A DNA stretch of 64,000 bases from Adiantum capillus-veneris (GCA_014529385.2 CM043942.1:33711969-33775968); one strand, 5' to 3'. Positions 33,040 to 45,314 are shown, counted from the first letter of the stretch. Notes: generated from the letters alone by a model not told the origin. Translations and numbers: made by a program.

Positions 33040-34095
33040 TTATTTTTTAGCTTAATTATCTAATTTCTTTCTTTAATTTTAGCTAAAATTAATAGAATTT
33101 GACTTAGAGAAATACTTATACTAATTTTCTAAACTTAAGATAATTATCATGGCTTTTTTTATCATGTAATCTAACTCTCATAAATATCATGTAATCATCT
33201 AACATGATTTACTAATTTTCCCCTTTAATTGTTTAGCTAAAATTAGTATAATTTGAATTAGATAAATATCTATATTAATTTTCTAACCTTAAGATAAATA
33301 TTACGACTTCTCCATCATGTAATCTAAGTTTGATAAATAGCATGTAATCATCTAACATAATTTACCAATTTTCCCCTTTAATTTTCAACTAGAATTAGTA
33401 TAATTTGACTTAGATAAATATCTATTTTAATTTTCTAACCTTAAGATAATTATCGCGGCTTCTCTATTATGTAATCTAACCTTGATAAATAACATGTAAT
33501 CATCTAGTATGATTTACTAATTTCTATATTTAATTTACAACTAGAATTAGTATAGTTTGACTTAGATAAATATCTATACTAATTTTTCTAACCTTAATAT
33601 AATTATCATGCCTTTTTTATCATGTAATCTAACTCTGATAAATAGCATGTAATTATCTAACATGATTTATTAATCTTCCCCTTTACTTTTTAGTAAAAAT
33701 GAAACAATATTAGCTAAGATAGTTAGCTAAACTGATTATTTGTGCTTAAGATAATTATCCCAACTTCCTAATGATGTTTTCCATCTTTGATAATTACTAT
33801 GTGATTATATATCTAAATTTACTAGTTTCCCTTTCCAATTTATAGTCAAAGTCAGATAATATTAGCTAATATAACTAGCTAAACTAATTATCTATGCCTC
33901 ACATATTTAACTCAATTTTTAATAGTGATTTGTACCTCTGATAATTACTATATAATTATCTAAGTAATTTAGCTAATTTTCCCGTTCAATTTATAGCTAA
34001 CATTATTCTAATCTGACTTAGATAAATAGCTATATTATTTTTATAACCTCAAGATAATTATTACGACTTCTTTAACATGTAAACTAAATCTCATG
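33040..34095. repeat. ~153-bp AT-rich satellite, 6-7 diverged units
   Basis: The marker text ACATGATTTACTAATTTTCC recurs near 33202, 33356, 33508 and 33661, and more weakly beyond 33800. Each unit carries TTAAGATAATTATC and GATAAATAGCATGTAATC. No coding content. Confidence 0.85.
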
Positions 34096-34117
34096 AATAG
34101 CACCTATGGCTCCCAAA

Positions 34118-34930
34118 TGTTGGGTGGCATTGTAGCAACGACCTAATCGCAACCCACACAAAATTATCAAATTCGTGGATAGGCAACCCGTCTAAGGCAT
34201 GGAAGCACGAGCATTGGATGAATAGAAATAAAGGATTCAAGAGAATACCTCACAAATGCAAGTAGAGATTAGCCATGTCAAGACTAACTCTAATCATACT
34301 CTAATCACTAATCAATCAACTCCTACACACATTAAGTCCACCAAAGTTCGACTTGCCAATCCTATGGAGTCACAAGAACACAGTCAACACAAGCATCCAT
34401 GATCAAAGCACACACTAATTGCATTGAAGTTGTCTTTCCCAATCATCACATGCCAACCAAGGTACTCTAATCACATCACACACAAGTGGCATTGAGCTCA
34501 AGGCTCTTAAACCTTCACATACTTAAGCACAAACTCTAATGACATGACCAAGAGTGCACACACACTACACTAACCAAGAGAATGAGATAATTCATCAACT
34601 AATTGAAATACTATGGAAGAAGAGAGTTAAGATCAAAGCAAGAAGTACATACCTCTCTCAAATCTAGAATAATGAGAGTGTAATACTACTTCAGGACATA
34701 ATGAATGTAGAGAAGATAAGACTAATGAGTAAAAATAGGGATTAGATCAATCAAGCTTATCTAATTACAATGGATTAGTACTAGCCTCTTAAGCATGGGC
34801 ATTAAGCTCAAGGCTAGGCCATCCATAGAGTAAGCACTCAAGAGAGAGAGAGCTCTCAAAAGTGGATCCTCAAAAATGAAGCCTCCTTGCAAAAAGGCTT
34901 CCTTTTAAAGGCTTTCACCACAATCCCTTC
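34118..34930. repeat. Repeat block B (second copy)
   Basis: Matches 23279-24140 nearly base for base in the same orientation, with small indels. It is flanked on the left by the satellite and on the right by a diverged block A. Confidence 0.85.
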
Positions 34931-34940
34931 TATTTGGCAT

Positions 34941-36010
34941 TGAAAATACTTGAAAAGAGAGAGAAATAGACAATAGTTGGACCGGATTTACATGGAGCCA
35001 GTCCCCCTCCATAAAGGCTTTGTATTATAGCTTCTCCCATAAAAGGAGACTTGTGTACAACACAATATTTGTGTTCCTTAACAAAACTAGTTGGTGCAAT
35101 GAAGATGGAAGATCCATGCACCAAATTATGCTTGAAAAACACACCTAGTGTCCCTAGACTCAATCCCAAGACCTCACACACCTTCAAAAATTGTGAGAGC
35201 TAGTAGGGAATGAGGATAGATTGAGAGGAAAAGATGTATCTTACGAGAACGAAATATTCTCCTCACATAATCACTCTAATAGTATAGCTTAGCTTAGTAA
35301 TTAGGATGGTAGAGGAGATGAGCATGCCATTGAATCTTGACTCTTGGTTGGATTTGCATTTCATAGCCAAGAGTTGTTGGTGTAGGCCTCTACTTCTCAA
35401 TTCTTAATAAAGAAGATGGAGTTCTTCTTGCACACATGAGTTTTGTGTGTGTGTGTGTGTGTGTGTGTAGCATAAAAGATAAACTAAAATGCCAAACTCC
35501 CTCTCTCTTGGTCGACCTCTCTTGCTTTTCGCTGATGTTGGCATCCTATTGGCTCGTGCAAAGCTTAGCCAGTCACAAATTAAAAGCATAATTGATAGCC
35601 TTGTGACATGTGTCCCCCTTTCCCCTTTTATGAGAGCTTTAGGTAATTAAATAATTCAATTAAAATATCATTGGCCCTCTTAGTCTTCTGGCCAATAGGA
35701 ATCAGGCAAGCCATTGGGCTGTTGGATGCTCATTGGACCCCTTGGTAGACTGTCGAATAGTCTCTAGGGAGCTTGATTTCTATTGGTTCTTTTATCAAGC
35801 ATTATTAAATTGATTAGATTAATTCTACTCTATGCTAATTCTCATTGGTCCACCTCTATGGACATCCGATAGGATTTGGGGGAGATTGGGGGCAACTTGC
35901 CTAGGAGCCTGACATATGTCCAGTATTCCCTTTGGTAAAGGGGGAGCTTTGGAATGTGTGTGTGTGTTTCTCTCTCATCCCCTACTATTAGGGCTCTCCC
36001 CCTCCTTCCT
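34941..36010 (-). mobile_element. LTR-related block A (diverged copy) with (TG)n
   Basis: Shares ACCGGATTTACATGGAGCC, GTTCCTTAACAAAA..GGTGCAATGAAGATGGA and CATAGCCAAGAGTTGTTGG with 22.2-23.2 kb. A (TG)12 run lies at 35444-35468. Here A follows B, the reverse of the order at 22-24 kb. Confidence 0.65.
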
Positions 36011-36388
36011 AGGGATGCCGGAACACTTTTTAGTCTTCCCATGACCATCCAATTTTCCCCTACTTTGGCCTTTGGACAAATGAGCCTATGGAAGTCTTAA
36101 TGGAGCTGAACCATAGGTCTTTTTAAGCCCCATTGAAACATATTTCTCTTTTGTAGATTGTTGTTGGAATTAGGGTTGCGGAGAAACACACACAGCTTGG
36201 AGAAGAGGAAGGAAGATCAAGGCACACAATAGAGTGTGTGTTACTTAGTGTGCAATGGAAAGATAGATAGCCCTAGAGTGATGGTGTTCACACACATCAC
36301 TACCACACGTATATGGTAACAAATCCCCCCTGGAGTGAACGAGAGTTGGCACATGAGTAAAGGGAAGTGCCATGCCTTGAGGACAGGA

Positions 36389-37092
36389 TCAGTCCACAAA
36401 GGGGAGTAATCCCAAAGCTTTGTGGAACACTTCAAGATTCTCACGAGACAATGCCTTTGTGAAAAGATCTGCAAGGTTGTCCTGTGTTGGCACATAATCC
36501 AAGCTGATCTCTCTTGCTGAGAGCCTCTCCCTGACATAGTGGTAATGCACCTCAATGTTCTTTGTGCGAGCATGAAAAAATGGGTTCCTTGCAACTACCA
36601 ATGTTCTCTGACTGTCAGTATAGATAGTGTTGGCAGTGTCCTGTCCAACACCCAAATCAGCCATAAGGCGTCTGAGCCATACAGACTCAATCGTAGCTGT
36701 GAAGACTGTCCTATACTCAGCCTCACAACTCAAAGTGGCCACAATAGGTTGCTTCTTGCTCAACCATGATATACATGAACTGCCAAGCATGAAACAAAAA
36801 CCACTTGTGGACACTCGCATGTCAAAACAACCAGCCCAATCTGAGTCCGAAAAAGCATGTAAGTCTGGCGGCAATGATCCCCCCTTGGGATAAAACAAGC
36901 CAAGATGTAAAGTGACACTAAGGTAGCGGAAAATCCTCTTGATAGCCTGCCAATGCTTAGACCCTGGGCTATGCATAAATCTGTTGACCTGTGAGACTGC
37001 AAACTGAATATCCGGTCTCGTGTTTCATACATAAATGAGGCAGCCAACAACAATTTAGTAAAGAGTGACATCAACAGGATCACCAGCATCAT
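36389..37092 (-). pseudogene. Copia RT end and RNase H of the deleted element
   Basis: A preserved run of 195 codons: KHWQAIKRIFRYL, AFSDSDWAGC, GFCFMLGSSCISWLSKKQ, SCEAEYRT, YTDSQRTLVVARN, FFHARTKNIEVHYH, VPTQDNLADLFTKAL, ending LGLLPFVD. The RNase H acidic residues (SDSD, EAE, TDS) are all present. The frame is shifted from the RT piece at 36976-37092. It is the freshest coding piece in the window's copia family. Confidence 0.92.
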
Positions 37093-37154
37093 GTAGACTC
37101 AACTTCAAACATGTTTCCATGGGAGTGGCAATAGGTTTGCAATCCTCAAGTCCA

Positions 37155-37210
37155 AACTTACATAGCAATGTCTCTATGTAACTTACATAGCAATGTCTCT
37201 ATGTAACTTT
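37155..37210. repeat. ~26-bp tandem duplication at the deletion joint
   Basis: ACTTACATAGCAATGTCTCT plus ATGTA occurs twice in a row, just before gag sequence resumes. Confidence 0.9.
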
Positions 37211-37227
37211 TCTGACCACCCTTTCTT

Positions 37228-37948
37228 TGAGAAGCAATAAAAGCCTGTTTAACTGCACGCTACCTAGTCCTTTTTTTTCTAGAAAGTGACTCTTGCAACA
37301 GCAATGTCCATGATGCATCAAACTTGACAACTTCAGGATTTCCTTGGGTCATCAGTCTCCAAGTACAAGCAAAAGTCTGGTAGGAATCTGGTAAGGCATC
37401 AAGAACAGTCTGCACAAGGGAACTGTCTGAAATGACTTCACCTGCAGAAATAAGCTGCTCATTGATATCCTTGACACTAGCAAGGAAAGTGTCCATATCA
37501 TCTTCCTCATGCATAATCTTTGACTCCAGCTCTTTACGCAGCAAAGCAATTTTAGCCTCATTGCGACTTGCATAAAGACCAGCCAAAATATCCCAAGCCT
37601 GTTTTGCATATTTTGTTGAACGGATGTGAGGAACAATGGTGCACTTCACAGAAAACGCAATCAATGCATGAGCCTGTGCATCCTTAACATCCCAACGAGC
37701 TTGTTCTGCCGTAGTCAAGTGACAACTCTAACAGCAGCAATCCTTGCAACAAGACCTGCAACATCCTCAACATCGCCTACATCCTCAGAACCAGGACGTA
37801 CATCAATGCCCTACCCAATGTTCCAGACGCCCTTTGACACAAGAACATGTTGCATCATATAAGCCCACATAGGGTAGTTGTCCCCATCCAACCTGTCCTC
37901 AGCAGTAGCAAACATCTTGAACACATCTGTGTTGTTGTTGTCAACCAT
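37228..37948 (-). pseudogene. Copia gag (UBN2-type) of the deleted element
   Basis: The ATG at 37948 starts MVDNNNTDVFKMF, LDGDNYPMWAYMMQHVLV (the DUF4219-like start of copia gag). A TAG and a frame slip follow, then ARWDVKDAQAHALIAF, AKQAWDILAGLYASRNEAKIALL, FLASVKDINEQLIS, VLDALPDSYQTF. This is the UBN2 capsid part. Near 37230 it is joined to the end of RT, so zinc knuckle, protease, integrase and most of RT are deleted. Confidence 0.9.
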
Positions 37949-38639
37949 GGTAAATGCTGCACCTGATGTGAAAACTGCTCGAATTTAGGAGAAACGGAGC
38001 GGGAACAATACGTGCTATATAGCACAAACCATAGAAGACTATAAGGCACCTGTTATGTAGAAAACAGAACTGACAGAAATTCTGCACAAAATGACAAAAT
38101 AGCCTGTGTAGTATTGCCTGTAGTGGAAACGGAGGACGAAATGAGACCAAATCAAAAATCTGAGCAGACCTAGCTCTTTGACATTTCTCGAAGTATTCGT
38201 CGACCTGCGAACGCTCACCAAATCTCACAGAAATCGGAGAAAGTGATCAGGTGTGTACTGGAGCAGCTGGCAACTAAGCCTAGGAGGATGTGACCTGCTC
38301 TGATACCAATTGTTGGAATTAGGGTTACGAAGAAACACACAAAGATTGGAGAAGACGAAGGAAGCTCAAGGCACACAATAGAGTGTGTGTTACTTAGTGT
38401 GCAATGGAAAGATAGATAGCCCTAGAGTGATGGGTGTATATACAATGCACGGGGGAAAAAACCTCCTAAAGAGGGAAAAAATGCCCCGGAGGTCCTAGTG
38501 TGTTCACACACATCACTACCACATGTATATGGTAACAATTGTCCCCCTTTCAATCTCTATTTTTCCTCCTTTGGATCCCTTAAAGACCGGTCTGATAGTT
38601 TTACCAATATTCTAGCTTTTACTCCCCTTGTACTTACGC

Positions 38640-39060
38640 GTATTAAATGATCAATTTAACATGAAAAAATCATTTGGGATAATTAAATATTAGTTTTTAT
38701 GACGTTACCTCTCTCTTGAAATCATAGTCGTCCTCGACTATGAGGTAGAGAAGATAAAGCCTAGTCATTAGTCCGTTCGCTAGCGGGTAGAGGATCCCTA
38801 TTTTACCCTATGACACCATTCCAGAATGGATGACTAGTCCATTTGGTACTTGAGATACTTAGCTACCCCAAGCATGTCTGCACATTAGTCCGTATCAATC
38901 TTCCATAGTAGAGTGACAAGATTTTCTTGGTGTTTGGGAGACGTTGTTTCCACAAACATGATCCTAATCATGCATACTTATTAAAATTTGTGCACAATAA
39001 AAAAAAAGAGAGTCTTATAAGACAAAAACTTTGTTCATTTATACATATTTACATTTTCTT
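38640..39060 (-). mobile_element. Chromovirus 1-family 3' end and LTR start (minus)
   Basis: The reverse complement of 38700-39000 matches 31720-32045: GATTTCAAGAGAGAGGTAACGTC, then the LTR start and TTTAATTATCCCAAATGATT. So a minus-strand member of the chromovirus 1 family ends here, with the LTR running toward the copia insertion at 38.54 kb. Confidence 0.7.
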
Positions 39061-39199
39061 ACTCTAGGGAATCATTGTAAGCATTGACAAGGTTTAGGTT
39101 ATCAAGTTTAATTGTATGCCTTGCTTGTCATAACATACAGCCAGAAGGTCCCATTCGTGCTAGAACCTTCAATTGGCTCTTTCTGTATTTTATCCTCAA

Positions 39200-40252
39200 T
39201 CTACACACCATAAGTCAGCGCTTTTGGTACACTCGCATGGTGTTCTTGCAACATCTCTTCCATGATTTTCTTCATACCACCTCTTCCATGTTTGGTCTTT
39301 AAAGGCAACCCTGTTTCCCACAAGTGTATCAGGGCATCCTTCCAAAAAACTAGATCTTTACGCTTGGCTTCAGCAAAGTCCTCACACTTATTTCTAACAT
39401 GGTCAAGAATGTTACACCACATATAGTATTTTGACTCCCTGTTCCTCTTTGTGGGCCGCTTTGTCTCGATCGGGAAGTTGAACCTTTCTCTTCAAGCTTC
39501 GCAGCTTTCAAATTAATATTCAATTCGTGGATCCCCTTCACAAGCTCATCCATGAACAACTCCTCTAGCTTCAAAATCTTCTCCTTTATCGGCGCAAGAA
39601 CCTCTTCTTACTTTTTTCCCATATCTGCATTCATTCCAACTAACTTATCCAATCTTTTTTGTCATTTTACCACCATATTGACTGTTTCAATCACTTCTTT
39701 CCAATCTAATTTCAGCCCCAACTCCCATGTGGGATCCTCGAGGAGATCCACTAAGATTTTTTGCAATTTCAAATCTGTAGCCTGCATAAAGAGTTCCCCT
39801 TTCTCCATATTAAGAGCAGCCCGTTCGGTTGCAGATAATTGCGAAAATCCTTTTTCAAATTCTCTTAACAATTCAAGAGCATATAGCCCCTTATTATGTT
39901 GTTGCACCCACTTAAAAAAAATCCTCTTTGTATCACGCTCCTTATCCTCGAGAAAATATTCACCCGTGAGAGCTTGTTTGAACTCCGCCCACGTAGCACC
40001 ATGTGCAATTCTCAGTTCTTCAATCTGTGCGCGTAAGTCAGGCACGACAACGAGTATAAAATTCACCACTGCATCATGCTCATGTGCTCCCTTGTCTTCC
40101 ATAACATGTTCATAAACTTTGCAAAATTTAGAAATGTCATGATCATGACCTTCAAAACGCCCCAATTTATATATCACTGCTTGTCTGGCTTCACGAATCG
40201 AAGCTTCCATTTCTCTTTCCAAACTTTGAGTCATCATCTGTTGATGGTGCAA
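39200..40252 (-). pseudogene. Gypsy gag-like protein (minus)
   Basis: From MHHQQMMTQSLEREME at 40252: YKLGRFEGHDHDISKFCKVYEHVM, AVVNFILVVVPDLRAQIEEL, WAEFKQALTGEYFLEDKERD, LYALELLREFEKGFSQLS, a helical capsid shape, ending in VVK and a stop at 39662. A second frame, LFMDELVKGIHELNINLKAAKLEEK (39350-39574), and then FWKDALIHLWETGLPLKTKHGRGGMKKIMEEML (39201-39422) follow. This is gag of a gypsy type unlike that of chromovirus 1. RT is missing because the 3' end of another element follows at once. Confidence 0.65.
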
Positions 40253-40810
40253 ATGCTATTGATGCATATTGTAGCATTAACTATTGCATACCATTATCTT
40301 GGCCTTCCAGCATCACTACTTTCGTCTACCCGAGCAGGTTTCACGTCAGGTTCACCAAATTTGTTGGAGTGTGCGTCTCTCCAAGGTCGACCAAGAAAGC
40401 GTCGAGCTTCTAGGTGTAGACATATATAGAAGCAGTCAAGATGCAAACCGAGTCAAACCAGTGTGGTTGAGGCCAATTTAGTGTTAATAAGATGATAAAG
40501 AGATGCTTAGAGAGAATTTCACGAGAATATCACTGATTGAAACATGATTAATGGTTAAAAATCCAACTTGGAACAAATATTAACACATAATTGAAGTTGG
40601 AAATTAGAAGATGTTTCCATTAAATGGATATCTGGTACCCTTGACACAAATTGGTTGTATATGCCAACGTCAGTATGCCTGTTGATTTGAAATCCCTTCC
40701 TTAGATAACCCAAACCGGATGGAAATAAACCATAATCTTCCACATAAAGTTTCATCTCCTAAGCCCTCCTCGTACACTTCTCCTTCTTTGACTCCCCTAT
40801 GTCCTCTGAA

Positions 40811-40822
40811 CCCCCCCCCCCC
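40811..40822. repeat. C12 homopolymer
   Basis: Twelve consecutive C in CTGAACCCCC..CCTCGAAA. This length is a likely place for assembly error. Confidence 0.95.
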
Positions 40823-40989
40823 TCGAAACTGTTCAAAAAATACCCTTTAGGGCGCGCCTGACCCCCTATTTTTTAGCCTCCCCCACCATCTTTATTTAGC
40901 TTTTGCATGGCGGGTGTAGTGCCCACTTTTCCCTATTTGTTCCCCCCTAGATGCTATCTTAGCTTACCTTAAGCTCCACGGCTCAATAC

Positions 40990-41395
40990 TTGAATACTGG
41001 TACTGGTCTCAGTGGTACTAGTCTCACTGGTATTGGTGCAACTGTACTGCTATACTGGTACTGGCGCAGCTATATTGATTTACTAGTATTGGCACAGCTG
41101 GTACTGGTCTCATTGGTACTACTCGAGAACAAAGCTCATCGGCTCGGTCGCGCCCACTAGTCTCACTAGTGCCCGTGAACAAATTCCGTCAGCTCGGTCG
41201 CGCCCACTAGTCTCACTGGTGCCCGGGAAGAAAGCCCGTCCGCTCAGCTGCGCCCACCACTGGTCTTACTGGTGCCCGGGAACAAAGCCCATTGGCTCGG
41301 CCACGCCCATTGGTCTCACTGGTTCCCAAGAACAAATCCCATCGGCTCAGCTGCCCCCACTCGTCTCACTTGTATTGGTGCAGCTATAGTGGTGC
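40990..41395. repeat. Composite minisatellite: ACTGGTACTGGT-type, then ~50-bp units
   Basis: The first part (40990-41115) is built of ACTGGT/CTCACTGGTATTGGTGCA variants. From 41127 five units of 50-53 bp begin at 41127, 41177, 41227, 41280 and 41330 (GAACAAAGCCCATCGGCTCGG, then GCGCCCACTAGTCTCACTGG). GC-rich within AT-rich DNA. Confidence 0.9.
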
Positions 41396-41499
41396 ACTGG
41401 CTGACATAACAACTGCTAACATTGTCCATAAGTTTGGCAAAACCTCAAATATGTATGCAAATTTGCATCTTTCACCCCGTGCCCGCAAAGCGGCATGAC

Positions 41500-41607
41500 A
41501 ACACTCCACAAAGTGAGCATTTTAGGCCCATGCATTCACTTCATTTATGTCCCCTCACCTACAGTTTCCCAATCCGGTACGGATCTGCAATTGACTTTAT
41601 CAAGTCT
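41500..41607. repeat. ~105-bp direct repeat, copy 1
   Basis: ACTCCACAAAGTGAGCA .. TACGGATCTGCAATTGACT. It recurs at 50008-50108 in the same orientation with about 10 differences. The flanks differ. Confidence 0.9.
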
Positions 41608-41689
41608 GCACCCCCTCTAAATATTTATCATTTGTAACCAAATCTTCATGCATGTCTACTTGAGTATGGTTGCACTCATTCACCGGCAC

Positions 41690-42310
41690 AATTTCTTCTT
41701 GAGCTCGTTGTTTTGATCCCCTGATTTCTTTTCCTCTTGTACTCCATGCATAGGTTCTTTGCAAAATTCATCCTATGTATCTTGAGGCTGTAGAGCCTCA
41801 CCCTCAAAGACTTCTACTTCATGTAAGGCATCTGCTAAACCCAGCTTTTTATACACAGCTTCAACTATATCTCCATCATTAGCCTGTAAAACTTGGTAGA
41901 ATCTTGTACAATACACTCATCAATCATAGTTTTCTAATTTTGGTCGTACTTGTCCTTGAATATCTACATAGTTTGGTAGACTTGGATAATGATTTGGATA
42001 GCTTGCAAAATGCTCATAACTTACTTGTACAACAACTTCTTCAAGTATTCGCAGTCGTCATTGCAAGATCTTGTAACCTCTTGAATTTGTTCCTTCAAAT
42101 CTGAACTCACTAACTACTCAAAGGATCTGATCATTAACTCTTCTGGTATCCCTCTTAACTTGGTTTCCAATTCATAACACTCTAGATAGCCTTCTAGATC
42201 ATATCCATCAAAGACTCTCCTTTTATCATATATCGTATCTAAAGATGCATCCAAAGCTTCATCCATTTGATTCTTCTTCTTCATGGTCTCCATTTCAAGC
42301 AGAGATCCTT
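41690..42310 (-). pseudogene. Gag-like relic (minus)
   Basis: From METMKKKNQMDEAL near 42293: RRVFDGYDLEGYLECYELE, LRGIPEELMIRSFE, a TAG, LVSSDLKEQIQEV, DDCEYLKKLLYK. The pattern 'F.G.....YL..YE', then a helical hairpin, then 'L...L...Y' is that of gypsy gag capsids. Many stops follow. No zinc knuckle is visible. A host gene is possible but less likely among such neighbours. Confidence 0.45.
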
Positions 42311-42589
42311 GAACAAATTTTGATCAAAATAATATTTCTATCGAAATACTATTTTGATCAAAATACTATTCGATCGAAATAAAGCTCTAAAATAATACCG
42401 TGAAAATGGACTACTTTTCTCATTCTATTGATCTCTCTTCCCTTATCTCATCTAAAGGTGAGCTTTACAACATAAAAATATATATATATATAAAAGTTAG
42501 TTTAAATTTAGTCATATATGTTTTTTAGTAAAAATTTAGAGCTTTGGATAAAAAATTTTAAAGGCTTTGGAGTTTTGAGTTATCCGCCT

Positions 42590-43115
42590 TGTGTGAAGTG
42601 TATCTTACATTGGGAGGTAAATTAAGTAAGATAGTTAATGATTACTTGCCTTGTGTAGAGGAAAATCACACTTAGAAGTGATTTAAAATAGTTAAAGTTA
42701 GCAATTATTTGCTTTGTGTTGAACTATGTTCACACTTAGAAGTAACTTTAGTTAGATAGTTTAAGTTAAGAGTTACTTGTTCTGTGTTGAACTATGTTCA
42801 TACCTGGAACTAACCTAGGTTAGATTTATTTAATGATTGTTTGTCATGTGTAGAGTAATACTCACACTACAGACAATTTAGGTAGATTAAATAATAATCT
42901 CTCTCTTTGTGTAGAGGTATTCTCACACCTAGAAGAGATTTAGAGATGTAGTAAATTTTGATTGCTTGCCATGTGTAGAGTTACACTCACACTTGGAGGT
43001 AATTTAGATAGGTTTTTTAAATATATCTTGCTTTGTATAGAGTTTACTCACAAGTTATTGAGATAGATTAAGAGATTTATTTATCATGATTCAGGTATAA
43101 AGTGAAAGCTCACAC
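42590..43115. repeat. ~62-65-bp tandem repeat, about 8 diverged units
   Basis: Each unit reads roughly TTGCCTTGTGTAGAG, TCACACTTAGAAGT, AATTTAG, TAG. The array ends about 135 bases before the hAT start codon, so it may lie in that element's leader or intron. Confidence 0.8.
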
Positions 43116-43253
43116 TTGAAAAAAAAAAATTGGTATTTATAATTTAAAGAGGTTGAAAACCTTGAAGAATAAAGTAATGTAAATGGTATTAGAGTTCAAT
43201 TTTAAATGTGTATTTAGTAATTAGTTTTGTTTGAGTTTGTAGATCTTAAGAAG

Positions 43254-45314
43254 ATGGTGAAAGGATACAAATGGAGCTACATAGATGAATTGGTCAGTGG
43301 AAAGACTGCATCAAAGTTGAGATGCAAGACCTGCGGCCATAATTTTAGCAAAAATTCTCACAGAATAAAAGAACATGTGTTTAAAATTCCTGAAAACGTT
43401 TTAGCTTGCAAATATCCCCCAAGAGGTCTTAAAGAAAAATTTCTCGAGTGGGCGCTAAGGGCAAAGAGAGCACATCTTGAGGGCAAAAAAAAGGGAGGTC
43501 CCAAAATGATTGCTCCATCTATGGCTAGGGACATCAAGATGACACCCGAGAATGATCAAAACCCTTACTCGACCCCTGCTTCAGGTCAAGGAGGGTGTCA
43601 TTCATCCTTTGCTGGGGATTGTAGCTCTAATCCTACCGGAAGCTCTGCTAACATAAGCCGAAGTGAAGCATGGACTGGAGGAGAACATGCACCAAGTGAT
43701 CCTACTTTGCAATAGGCATTTGGGAAACAATGGCTGCTTGAACTCCATCTTAAGTGGACGCGAGCATTTGTTGCATGTGGAATCCTTTTAATGTCATTCG
43801 AAATCCTATCTTCAAAGATGCTTTAATGAGCACAATGAAGAAGGGTTTTGTGGTTCCTGATTATAATAAGATGTGTACAAAATATTTAGATAAAGTGAAA
43901 ACTACATCATAGAATATTTTAAAGCGCACAACTCTTGATTATGTGTTGGCGTATGGATGCACAATTGCTCTAGATGGTTGGAAAAATTGTCAGAAGAAAC
44001 CATTGATTAATGTGATGTTGATTTGTCCAAGAGGCTCCATCTTTCTTGAAGCGATCGATACATCCTTGAAAGAGAAAAATAGTGGATATCTTGCTGGTGT
44101 ATATGAGCGTTCGATCAGAAGAGCAAGGGGCCTAAAAATGAGACTGCCATTGTCACAGATAATGCATCTAACTACAAAGCAACTGGAAAAGCAATTGAAG
44201 CAAAGTATCCAAAGATTACATGGGTTCCATGTGCTCCTCACACTTTGGATTTTCTCTTAAAGGAATTTGGGAAAGTTCCTTCTATTAAGCAAACTCTTCT
44301 AGATGCAAACCACTTGGTGAAGTTTACAAGAGAGCATTTATTTTCTTACTCTTTGTTTAGAACAAAGTCCCCAACCAAAAATTTACAGATTTTTTGTGTG
44401 ACCTATTTTGCGACAGCATATTACATTCTCTCTACACTGTAGTAGGTAAAAGCAGCCCTTGTTGAAACAGTGGCAGATAAAAGATGGGACATTTGGCTTG
44501 ATAAATATCGCAAGTAGGAACATGCTGCTTCCGGATGCTAGCAACTTGTAAACTCTCTTGTTTTTTGGAGAATCGTAGACAAAAATGTTACTATCACATA
44601 ACTCTTCACTCATCTGATACGATTAGTGGACAAAGAAGCCTCTATCTTTGGATGGGTTTACTGGTACATGCATGAATCCACTATGGGAACAGTTGCATAC
44701 TCCTGTACATGGAGCAGGTTTTGTCTTGGATCCCAAGTTCCAGATGCATGAGCAATCTTCAAACAATGAAATGATCAGTGATTTCAAGAAAATGTGTGCT
44801 CAACTATTAGGCAATGTGGATGGACAGGTGGCATACACATAGAAGATGGCATATACTAGCAGAGAAGGAATTTTTGGGGATCCTTGGCATATAGATGCTA
44901 TCAAGACGATGAGCACACCAATTTGATGGAAAGAGTGCGGTGGAGAAAAAGTGGAACTTCAACATGTGGCTGTGAGATTATTGTCTATTGCCGCCTCAAG
45001 TGGTAGTTGTGAAAGACATTGGTCTTTGCTTGCTTTTGTGCATACTAAAAAAAGAAATCGATTAAGTCTTAAACAAGCTGGGGACTTAGTGTATGTTTTT
45101 TGTAACATGTGACTTATGCATGTGGCCAACAAAGTTAGCCACACCTGACATACAAGAAAGCTTCGAGCGGTTTCAAACACACGAAACAATTAATAATGAG
45201 CTCAACTTTGATGATGAAATGGAATGGAGCCCAGAAGATATTGATCCGGAATGTTCAGATGTCAAAGAAATTGATGACATGGTTCCTGTGATTGAGGGGA
45301 CGGATGAGCTATAA
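43254..45314 (+). pseudogene. hAT-family transposase relic (BED finger, DUF659, dimerisation domain)
   Basis: An acceptor-like TTTGTAG precedes ATG 43254 (MVKGYKWSYIDEL). A BED-type finger C..C..H....H follows (LRCKTCGHNFSKNSHRIKEHV). Then a Ser/Pro linker, GIPFNVIRNPIFKDAL, LAYGCTIALDGWKNCQ and SIFLEAID (DUF659, first catalytic Asp), VTDNASNYKA (second Asp) and WVPCAPHTLDFLLKE. Near 44960-45110 SIAASSGSCERHWSL..HTKKRNRLS is the hAT dimerisation block with the catalytic Glu. An acidic tail ends at 45312-45314. hAT enzymes cut and paste DNA. Many stops and shifts; terminal repeats not identified. Confidence 0.9.

Larger units (their letters stand above)
36157..38542 (-). mobile_element. Internally deleted copia element with intact target duplication
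   Basis: The element spans 36162-38537 (2,376 bp) and is flanked by ATTGT at 36157-36161 and 38538-38542. The 3' LTR is 36162-36321 (160 bp) and the 5' LTR is 38311-38537 (227 bp), both TGTTGGAATT..GGTAACA. A 12-base primer site (GCTCTGATACCA, 38297-38308; TGGTATCAGAGC on minus) abuts the 5' LTR. The purine tract CCAGGGGGGATT (36322-36333) abuts the 3' LTR. It is about half normal length. Confidence 0.95.

Noticed and set aside
39552-40115. 187-codon plus-strand frame
   Set aside because: Antisense shadow of the gag-like minus frame, Ser/Phe-rich with no domain.
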